This document shows positions 6,520 to 11,369 of a stretch of DNA of 11,369 bases, piece after piece. The stretch is taken from positions 1 through 11,369 of the forward strand of contig SFZB01000030.1 in assembly GCA_004558975.1 (NCBI GenBank). Reading direction: 5' to 3'. Position 1 is the stretch's first letter. The number at the start of each line of letters is the position of its first letter. Source of the stretch: a bacterium (GTDB taxonomy: Bacteria; Bacillota; Clostridia; Oscillospirales; CAG-272). The translations under genes and the position numbers were made by a program. The notes under the pieces were generated by a model. It worked only from the letters and a program-made list of their open reading frames with translations. It ran no database searches and was not told the DNA's origin.

Positions 6520-8238
6520 TCAGAGATGCGTGTCCCACTTGCCGCAGAAGGCGTCGACGGGAGAGACCCCCGTGAACGGACTGCGCCCGAGGAGTTTATC
6601 GACGACCGCACGCACGGTCGCGTCCTTGAATTTATAGGCGTTGATAAACGTTTTAATCCGCGGTACGTCGAGCAGGTGGTACGGGTTCGCGAAGGACACG
6701 AACACCGTCGGTACCACCGAGAGGTAGGAGGGGCAGTTCGCGCCCATGGGGCTCGCCCACTCGATGCGCACCGTCGTCTGGTTCGACTTGGTGGCGAGGT
6801 TGGAGACGTAGAGGATTAGGTCGTAGCGGTCGACGACGTCCGCATACGGCGCCATCAATCCCTCAAATCCCTTTGCGGGCTTAAAGACCGTCACGTCGAA
6901 GCCCTCTTTGCGGAGTGCCTCGGCGGTCGCCGCCTCGATGTCCTCGCCGCCCCCGGTGCCGAAGGCGTTCTCCCCGCCGCGGAGCCCGATGAGCAGCACA
7001 CGCCTGTGTTTCTCGGGCGATATGGGCAGGAGGTTTTCCTTATCCTTGACGAGCGTCACGCCGCGGTCGGTGACCTCGCGCTCGATCTCGCGGTGTGCGG
7101 CACAGCCGACCACCTCCCGCGCCCTTTCGGGGGAGACGAAGATTGAGCCGTCGGCGCGCTTCTCGGGCAGGCGGAGCGCCGCCTTGACGCCGAGGATTCG
7201 CATGACCGCTTCGTCGAGCCGCTCACGGGTGAGAATCCCGTTTTCGAGCCCGGCTTTCATGTAGCCGTAATCTTCATCGATATTCTTTGTGAACAGGAAC
7301 ATATCGCACCCGGCGGCGATGGCACGCGGGACGGCGACGCGGCGATCCATGGGGACGCACATACCCGCCATCGTGGACGAGTCGGTGATGATCATGCCGT
7401 TGAAGCCGAGTTTGCCGCGGAGCAGACCCCGGAGCAGTTCCGGCGCGAGGGTCGCCGGGAGAATATCCTCGTCACGGATGCCCGGCACGAGCGCCCGGGA
7501 GTAGGCGGGCTGCATGATGTGCCCGACCATGACGGTGAGAGCCCCCGCCTCGATCGAGCGGCGGTACACCATACCGTAGGTCTTGTCCCATTCCTCGGTC
7601 GAGAGCGAGTTGATACTGGTGACGAGGTGCTGGTCGCGTTCGTCACAGCCGTCGCCCGGGAAGTGCTTGATAGAGACCGCCATGCCCTTCGCCTGTACCG
7701 CGCGGGTGAATGCCTCGCCCGCCGCCGCGACAAACGCGGGGTCGCTCCCGTAGGTGCGGGTATTGGTGATGGGGTTGCGGAAATTGTTGTCGATGTCGAT
7801 GACCGGGGCGAACGCGTAGTTCGCGCCGACCGCCATTCCTTCCGACGCGGCGACTTCGCCCTGGCGGCGTGCGTTTTCGGGGTCGCCCGTGGCGGCGATC
7901 ATCATGTTCGGCCCCACGTTGGTGCCCTCGGTGACCATGCCGTCGCCGCCCGCCTCGAAGTTGGCGGAGATCAGCATCGGGATCTTCGAATACTTCTGCA
8001 GGGCGTTTGACACGCGGCAGGCTTCCTCGAGCGGGAGCATCCGCGCCATCATGCCGCCCGGCTTGTAGGTTTCGCAAAGCGCGCGGAGCGCGTCCTCATC
8101 GGAGGTGTAGGTCACGAGGTGGAAGAGTTGTCCTATTTTTTCGTCCTCGCTCATGCCCTCGAGCGTCTCGCGCACCCAGGTGACGGACGCGTCGCCGAGC
8201 GAAAAGGGCGCCTGTTTCAGCAGTTCGTAGTTCGGCAT
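6520..8238 (-). CDS. Glycoside hydrolase family 3, N-acetylglucosaminidase-motif type
   Basis: This 572-residue GH3 enzyme is likely cytoplasmic, as no signal peptide is present. Motif KHFPGDGCDERDQH (191-204) follows the GH3 NAGase pattern KH(F/I)PG(H/L)GX4D(S/T)H, with Asp replacing His/Leu and Gln replacing Ser/Thr. It keeps the Asp202/His204 dyad that serves as acid/base in NagZ-like enzymes. The expected nucleophile is Asp286 in GMIITDSSTM. Residues 20-355 are the TIM-barrel domain. About 385-572 form a GH3 C-terminal alpha/beta sandwich domain, which single-domain NagZ proteins lack. ATG 8238 is preferred because AAGGAG (8245-8250) lies 6 nt upstream. A longer reading to 8328 has no such site and overlaps the predicted promoter. 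It is the first gene of the operon. Beta-glucosidase activity or phosphorolysis are alternatives. Confidence 0.88.
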   Translation of the reverse strand: MPNYELLKQAPFSLGDASVTWVRETLEGMSEDEKIGQLFHLVTYTSDEDALRALCETYKPGGMMARMLPLEEACRVSNALQKYSKIPMLISANFEAGGDGMVTEGTNVGPNMMIAATGDPENARRQGEVAASEGMAVGANYAFAPVIDIDNNFRNPITNTRTYGSDPAFVAAAGEAFTRAVQAKGMAVSIKHFPGDGCDERDQHLVTSINSLSTEEWDKTYGMVYRRSIEAGALTVMVGHIMQPAYSRALVPGIRDEDILPATLAPELLRGLLRGKLGFNGMIITDSSTMAGMCVPMDRRVAVPRAIAAGCDMFLFTKNIDEDYGYMKAGLENGILTRERLDEAVMRILGVKAALRLPEKRADGSIFVSPERAREVVGCAAHREIEREVTDRGVTLVKDKENLLPISPEKHRRVLLIGLRGGENAFGTGGGEDIEAATAEALRKEGFDVTVFKPAKGFEGLMAPYADVVDRYDLILYVSNLATKSNQTTVRIEWASPMGANCPSYLSVVPTVFVSFANPYHLLDVPRIKTFINAYKFKDATVRAVVDKLLGRSPFTGVSPVDAFCGKWDTHL

Positions 8239-8244
8239 CTTGTT

Positions 8245-8250
8245 CTCCTT
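8245..8250 (-). promoter_or_regulatory. Ribosome binding site fixing the GH3 start
   Basis: AAGGAG on the minus strand, 6 nt before ATG 8238. It sets the protein at 572 residues and rejects the 30-residue N-terminal extension, which would be rich in Arg/Glu/Lys and unlike the family. Confidence 0.8.
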
Positions 8251-8299
8251 TTCCGGGGGTCCGACCGTGCCGCACCGCCGTTTTTCGTTTTCCATTCTC

Positions 8300-8310
8300 A
8301 TTGTAACAAT
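8300..8310. promoter_or_regulatory. 11-bp palindrome overlapping the operon -10
   Basis: ATTGT-A-ACAAT is a perfect palindrome around one central base. It exactly covers the predicted -10 of the minus-strand promoter, so a protein bound here would compete with RNA polymerase. The binding protein is unknown. Confidence 0.4.
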
Positions 8311-8328
8311 CGGGCGCTCGCGGCACAA
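8300..8328 (-). promoter_or_regulatory. Candidate operon promoter (minus strand)
   Basis: On the minus strand TTGTGC (8323-8328) is followed after 17 nt by TACAAT (8300-8305), preceded by TGT as in an extended -10 (TGnTACAAT). Transcription would begin near 8293, giving a leader of about 55 nt before the GH3 start. The -10 matches well (5/6) and the -35 poorly (3/6), which suits a promoter needing an activator. Not tested; other AT-rich hexamers exist nearby. Confidence 0.45.
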
Positions 8329-8412
8329 TCGACCTTATTTCTCTCCGATATGCACAAATTTACGCTCTTTTTTGTGAACGCGATTACAATTTTGACGGAG
8401 AACATTAAAATT

Positions 8413-8423
8413 TTACAGTTCAT
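8413..8423 (-). promoter_or_regulatory. Candidate regulator half-site, left arm
   Basis: Read on the minus strand this is ATGAACTGTAA. It matches ATAAACTGTAA at 8470-8480 on the plus strand at 10 of 11 positions, forming an inverted repeat. It sits just upstream of the plus-strand -35, a typical position for an AraC-family activator site. Assignment to the adjacent AraC-GH39 protein is inferred. Confidence 0.4.
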
Positions 8424-8427
8424 CGTG

Positions 8428-8456
8428 TTGCATGCGCTAATTTTTGTCTGTATAAT
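8428..8456 (+). promoter_or_regulatory. Promoter of the AraC-GH39 gene
   Basis: A perfect TATAAT (8451-8456) follows a weak TTGCAT -35 (8428-8433) with an optimal 17-nt spacer. Start of transcription would be near 8463, giving a leader of roughly 90 nt before ATG 8555. It lies in the most AT-rich part of the window and is flanked by the ATRAACTGTAA inverted repeat, suggesting autoregulation. Confidence 0.6.
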
Positions 8457-8469
8457 GAATGTAACGGGT

Positions 8470-8480
8470 ATAAACTGTAA
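8470..8480 (+). promoter_or_regulatory. Candidate regulator half-site, right arm
   Basis: ATAAACTGTAA lies just downstream of the expected transcription start of the AraC-GH39 gene. It is the inverted partner of 8413-8423. A further TGTAAC lies at 8460-8465, 16 bp upstream of the TGTAAC within this site, so the start region carries a short direct repeat too. Binding here would be expected to repress the gene. Confidence 0.4.
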
Positions 8481-8523
8481 CATCTTACGGTAGTATGTGC
8501 CGTTTCTGTGTGATTCAATCGCG

Positions 8524-8534
8524 GACGTTACGTC
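8524..8534. promoter_or_regulatory. 11-bp palindrome before the AraC-GH39 ribosome binding site
   Basis: GACGT-T-ACGTC is a perfect palindrome with a single central base, ending 5 nt before the GGGAGG ribosome binding site. The one-base centre makes a tight RNA hairpin unlikely, so a DNA operator is the simpler reading. It could be chance. Confidence 0.25.
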
Positions 8535-8539
8535 AATAC

Positions 8540-8545
8540 GGGAGG
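8540..8545 (+). promoter_or_regulatory. Ribosome binding site fixing the AraC-GH39 start
   Basis: GGGAGG lies 9 nt before ATG 8555. The upstream in-frame ATG at 8495 has no such site and adds 20 residues that do not belong to the cupin domain. Confidence 0.75.
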
Positions 8546-8554
8546 TTTTTGTCC

Positions 8555-11029
8555 ATGTTCACCCATGAAATCATTCGGTACGATGAAAAACTGCCGGTCA
8601 AACTCCTGCTCCAGAAGATCGGGAGCGTGGAGATGCACTGGCACGAGAGCATGGAACTGCTCATGGTGCTGACCGGGCGCGTCACGGTGGAGACGGAGGG
8701 CGCGCGGGTGGAGCTGCTCCCCGAGGATCTCATTCTCATCAACCCGCACGAAATGCACGCGACGACGGGAGAGGACGCGGTGCTGATCGCCCTGCAGGTC
8801 AAGCCGTCGCTCTTCGAGGGCGTGGTGGATAAGGGGATGACCTTCCGCCTTTGCAGTGCGGGTGCCGTCCAACAGGAGCGCTACGAGGAAGTGCGCTCCA
8901 TTCTCTCGCGTCTGATCCTCTACTGCCTTTCCTACGAGGAGCAGGACAGCGCGGTCGCGCACCTGATGGTGCAGTCGATCCTCTATGAACTCGCGGCGGA
9001 ACTGATCTCGTCGTTCCGGGAGGAGACACCGGACGCCCCGCGCCACTCCTCCGAGACGCTGAAACGCCTCGGCGCGATCACGGCATACCTCTCGGAGCAT
9101 TACCGGGAGCCCCTGACCCTGCGCGACGTCGCGGCACAGCAGTATCTGTCGGTGCCCTACCTCTCCTCGTTTTTTGAGCGCACCATGGGCGTGACCTTCT
9201 CGCAGTATCTGACGTCTCTGCGTCTGCGCGCGGCGACCCGCGACCTGCTCCGCACCGAGAAGCGCATCGACGACATCGCGGCGGAGAACGGGTTCCCGAA
9301 CACGCGTTCGTTCGTCTCGGCGTTCCGCCGGGCATACGGCGTCCTGCCGAGCAAGTACCGCACGGAGCAGTCCGGGAGCCGGGAGCGCATGGACGTGACG
9401 GCGCGCGAGCACGGCTCCTACCTAAAAATAGAAAAGAACGACTATCTCGCCGTTCTGAAAAAATACGCGCGCCCGCGCGCGGATCATCAAAAAGGAAAAG
9501 AGACGTGGGAACAGCGACTGTCGCTCTCGGTGGACGCCGCCGCCGCGGGGCGTCCGCTCCGCCACACGTGGCGGGTATTCACCTCGGTCGGACGGGCGAA
9601 AGAGTTGCTGATGACCCCGGTGCGCGAGGCGCTGGAGGATCTGCAACGCGAGATCGGTTTCTCCTATATCAAGTTCCACGGAATCCTCGACGATGCGATG
9701 ATGGTCTACCGGGAGGACAGGCACGGGAACCCGGTGTATAACTTTGTTTACGTCGATGAAGTGCTGGACTATCTGCTCGGGCTCGGGCTGAAGCCGCTCG
9801 TGCAGTTGTCGTTCATGCCGTCGGCGCTCGCCCTCGACCCGAGCCATACGCTGTTCGCCTCCCCGGCGGTCATCTCCGCGCCGAAGGACGAGGAGCGGTG
9901 GTGCGCGCTGATCCGGGCGCTGACGCGGCACCTGCTCGCCCGCTACGGAGAGGACGAGGTACGGAGTTGGCTCTTCACGTTCTGGAACGAGCCGATCGGC
10001 ATGGCGCCGTTCCGCTTCCGCGACGCGGGGACGGCGGAACGCCTCTATGAGATGACGTATCGGGCGGTCAAGGAGTGCGACGGCGCTCTGCGCTTTGCGC
10101 CGCCGTCGATGATCGCACTCTTCGAACCGGAGGCGGAGGAGCGGTTCCTCGCCGACACGACAGCGGCGGGGTGCGCGCCGGATTTCTTCCTGCTCCATGC
10201 CTATCAGGTGGAGACGGGAGCGGCAGTGCAGGCGCTCGACGCGCACACGACGCTCTCGGAGGATCCGGACGAGTTCCGGCGGCAGATTGACGGCGCCCGC
10301 GCGCTGTTCCGGCGGTTTTCGGACGCGCCCGTGTATCTGACGGAGTGGAATTTCAGCACCTCGCACCGCGACTGGCTGAACGACACCTGTTTCCGCGCCT
10401 GCTTCCTTGTCAGGAACATTCTCGAGAATTACGATGAACTCGAGAGTTTCGGCATCTGGACGGCGACCGACTATATTGAAGAGCTCTCACCGGGGCACGC
10501 CCTCTTCCACGGCGGCATGGGACTGTACGCGCGCGGCGGGATCCCGAAACCGGCGCGGCTCGCGCTCGGGCTCCTGCGGCGGCTCGGCGACACCTGCATT
10601 CACCGCAGCGAGGGGTGTTTCGTGACGCGGACGGGCGACGGCGGCTATGCCGCGATCCTCTATCATTATCAGCATTTTTCGTCGCTCTATGCGAAAGGGT
10701 ATCTGCTCGACAAGTCGCCCGATGAGCGTTACAGCGCCTTCGCAGAGCGCGGCGACCGCCTCGTCTCCCTCACGCTCGAGAACATGGAGGACGGCGCGTG
10801 GGACGTCACCGAGTACGTCCTGAACCGCAAGCACGGCAGCGCCTTCGACGCCTGGCAGGACATGGGCGCCGTCGAGCCCGAGCGCCCAGAGGAGTTCGCC
10901 TACCTGAAGGCGCTCGCCCGCCCCGCGCTCCGCCGCACGGAAGCCGCCGTCTCCGGCGGCACCCTCCTCTACGAAGCCCCCCTCGCCCCGAACGAGGTGC
11001 GCCTCCTCACCCTCCGCCGGAAAAAGTAA
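8555..11029 (+). CDS. AraC-family regulator fused to glycoside hydrolase family 39
   Basis: This 824-residue fusion combines transcription control with a glycosidase. Residues about 20-90 are a cupin-like sugar-sensing domain (MHWHESMELLMVLTG, then LINPHEMHA). About 168-270 form the two helix-turn-helix motifs of AraC/XylS regulators (LTLRDVAAQQYLSVPYLSSF; IDDIAAENGFPNTRSFVSAF). After a charged linker (about 271-325), about 330-824 is GH39, the beta-xylosidase/iduronidase family: FHGILDD (374-380), SFMPSALA (419-426), acid/base Glu479 in WNEP, nucleophile Glu597 in LTEWN, and a C-terminal beta-sandwich ending in EVRLLTL. Both catalytic residues are kept, so it may be an active enzyme. No signal peptide is present. 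It diverges from the transporter operon across a shared promoter region and is its likely regulator. Similar fusions are annotated in other Firmicutes; their mechanism is not known to me. Confidence 0.9.
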   Translation: MFTHEIIRYDEKLPVKLLLQKIGSVEMHWHESMELLMVLTGRVTVETEGARVELLPEDLILINPHEMHATTGEDAVLIALQVKPSLFEGVVDKGMTFRLCSAGAVQQERYEEVRSILSRLILYCLSYEEQDSAVAHLMVQSILYELAAELISSFREETPDAPRHSSETLKRLGAITAYLSEHYREPLTLRDVAAQQYLSVPYLSSFFERTMGVTFSQYLTSLRLRAATRDLLRTEKRIDDIAAENGFPNTRSFVSAFRRAYGVLPSKYRTEQSGSRERMDVTAREHGSYLKIEKNDYLAVLKKYARPRADHQKGKETWEQRLSLSVDAAAAGRPLRHTWRVFTSVGRAKELLMTPVREALEDLQREIGFSYIKFHGILDDAMMVYREDRHGNPVYNFVYVDEVLDYLLGLGLKPLVQLSFMPSALALDPSHTLFASPAVISAPKDEERWCALIRALTRHLLARYGEDEVRSWLFTFWNEPIGMAPFRFRDAGTAERLYEMTYRAVKECDGALRFAPPSMIALFEPEAEERFLADTTAAGCAPDFFLLHAYQVETGAAVQALDAHTTLSEDPDEFRRQIDGARALFRRFSDAPVYLTEWNFSTSHRDWLNDTCFRACFLVRNILENYDELESFGIWTATDYIEELSPGHALFHGGMGLYARGGIPKPARLALGLLRRLGDTCIHRSEGCFVTRTGDGGYAAILYHYQHFSSLYAKGYLLDKSPDERYSAFAERGDRLVSLTLENMEDGAWDVTEYVLNRKHGSAFDAWQDMGAVEPERPEEFAYLKALARPALRRTEAAVSGGTLLYEAPLAPNEVRLLTLRRKK

Positions 11030-11066
11030 CCGGGGAAAAACGGATTTGTAGTTTATTTGTGCTTGC

Positions 11067-11101
11067 GGGGGAGTGCCTTTTTGAGGAAAAGGCACTCCCC
11101 C
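11067..11101. repeat. Strong 15-bp hairpin downstream of AraC-GH39
   Basis: GGGGGAGTGCCTTTT (11067-11081) pairs perfectly with AAAAGGCACTCCCCC (11087-11101) around a 5-nt loop. It starts 37 nt after the stop codon. The A/T-rich apex and lack of a following T-run distinguish it from a simple terminator. It looks like part of a dispersed intergenic repeat, but that needs a genome-wide comparison. Confidence 0.6.
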
Positions 11102-11110
11102 CAGCCCCCT

Positions 11111-11135
11111 CTCCAAAACCTTTTTGGAGATTTTT
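11111..11135 (+). terminator. Intrinsic terminator of the AraC-GH39 gene
   Basis: CTCCAAAA (11111-11118) pairs with TTTTGGAG (11122-11129) across a 3-nt loop and is followed by ATTTTT (11130-11135). This fits a Rho-independent terminator about 80 nt after the stop codon, immediately downstream of the larger hairpin. Confidence 0.6.
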
Positions 11136-11200
11136 GTTGGCTGGCGCAGATGTAAAATCCCCGCCGCTAAGAACCGAAAGGCACCTAAAAAACGGGGAGA

Positions 11201-11218
11201 GGACTTTTGCAAAAGTCC
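11201..11218. repeat. 18-bp perfect palindrome
   Basis: GGACTTTTG/CAAAAGTCC is fully self-complementary with no spacer. It is flanked by GGGGAGA on the left and CTCCTC on the right, which can extend pairing imperfectly. It could be a protein site or a repeat-element core. No function is assigned. Confidence 0.6.
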
Positions 11219-11220
11219 CT

Positions 11221-11251
11221 CCTCGCAGGCAACCAAGCCCTCTGTGCGTCG
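11221..11251 (+). repeat. 31-bp direct repeat, copy 1
   Basis: This segment starts CCTCGCAGGC, ends TGTGCGTCG and is identical over 31 bp to 11334-11364. The copies are offset by 113 bp. It directly abuts the palindrome region. Confidence 0.75.
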
Positions 11252-11333
11252 ACGGTCGTCGTCGCCCGGGGGGCAAGGTTTTCCGGCTTGTCGCTCGCCA
11301 AAATTCGTTCACCGAAAGAGTTTTGACGGCTCC

Positions 11334-11364
11334 CCTCGCAGGCAACCAAGCCCTCTGTGCGTCG
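11334..11364 (+). repeat. 31-bp direct repeat, copy 2
   Basis: A perfect second copy of 11221-11251, ending 5 nt from the window edge. The right side is cut off, so it is not possible to say whether this is a pair or the start of a longer tandem array. Confidence 0.75.
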
Positions 11365-11369
11365 GCTTA

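Larger units (their letters stand above)
11136..11369. other. Intergenic right end without a credible gene
   Basis: I see no coding region here with a ribosome binding site and natural composition. A minus-strand reading through 11007-11345 covers the hairpins and repeats and looks spurious. The interval holds an 18-bp palindrome and two copies of a 31-bp direct repeat, and resembles the mosaic repeat-rich spacers of high-GC gut Clostridia. Confidence 0.5.

Noticed and set aside
5490..6575. Plus-strand open frame opposite the ATPase
   Set aside because: It is a shadow of the ATPase gene, whose Walker and signature motifs are unambiguous.
8239..8328. N-terminal extension of GH3 from ATG 8328
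   Set aside because: There is no ribosome binding site, the composition is odd, and the start codon would lie on the predicted -35 element, upstream of the transcription start.
8495..8554. N-terminal extension of AraC-GH39 from ATG 8495
   Set aside because: There is no ribosome binding site at 8495, while GGGAGG is well placed before ATG 8555, where the cupin domain begins.
9422..10366. Minus-strand open frame inside the GH39 domain
   Set aside because: It is Arg/Glu-rich and antisense to conserved GH39 motifs, with no independent support.
11007..11345. Minus-strand 112-residue open frame across the right-end repeats
   Set aside because: It would be translated from hairpins and repeats, overlaps the end of AraC-GH39 and lacks a ribosome binding site. 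Similar spurious hypothetical proteins arise from intergenic repeats.
11221..11364. CRISPR array
   Set aside because: There are only two repeat copies with an 82-bp intervening segment, no regular short spacers and no cas gene in the window.

Overview
The window reads as one carbohydrate-uptake and glycoside-processing locus from a high-GC member of the Bacillota, probably an uncultured gut or rumen Clostridia lineage (Oscillospiraceae-like). This placement is inferred from the strong AGGAGG-type ribosome binding sites, sigma-A-like promoters in an AT-rich gap between GC-rich genes, a Clostridia-style lipoprotein signal, and the family content. No taxonomic marker is present.

Layout. A six-gene block lies on the minus strand, running from about 8238 down to 181: a family 3 glycoside hydrolase of the N-acetylglucosaminidase motif type, a two-domain RbsA/MglA-like sugar ABC ATPase, a permease, a lipoprotein substrate-binding protein, a second and different permease, and an alpha/beta-hydrolase esterase. 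Gaps are 17 to 29 nt, except a 131-nt hairpin-rich gap after the binding protein. The last two genes overlap by 4 nt (ATGA). One large gene on the plus strand (8555-11029) is divergent. It encodes an AraC-type regulator (cupin plus helix-turn-helix) fused to a full-length family 39 glycoside hydrolase that keeps both catalytic glutamates.

The gap between the divergent genes (8239-8554) is AT-rich. It holds a candidate promoter in each direction, an 11-bp inverted repeat (10/11 identical arms) flanking the plus-strand promoter, and two short palindromes. The right end (11030-11369) has no credible gene. It holds a strong hairpin, an intrinsic terminator, an 18-bp perfect palindrome and a 31-bp direct repeat at 113-bp spacing. 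The left end (1-180) is low-complexity and unassigned.

How it may work (inference). The lipoprotein captures a small glycoside or oligosaccharide, and a two-permease ABC importer brings it in. The two glycosidases and the esterase lack export signals, so they would act on it in the cytoplasm. The AraC-GH39 fusion could couple sensing and hydrolysis of the sugar in one polypeptide. The sugar is unknown: GH3 NAGase-type, GH39 and esterase together would fit a substituted (acylated and/or N-acetylated) glycoside, but nothing here proves it.
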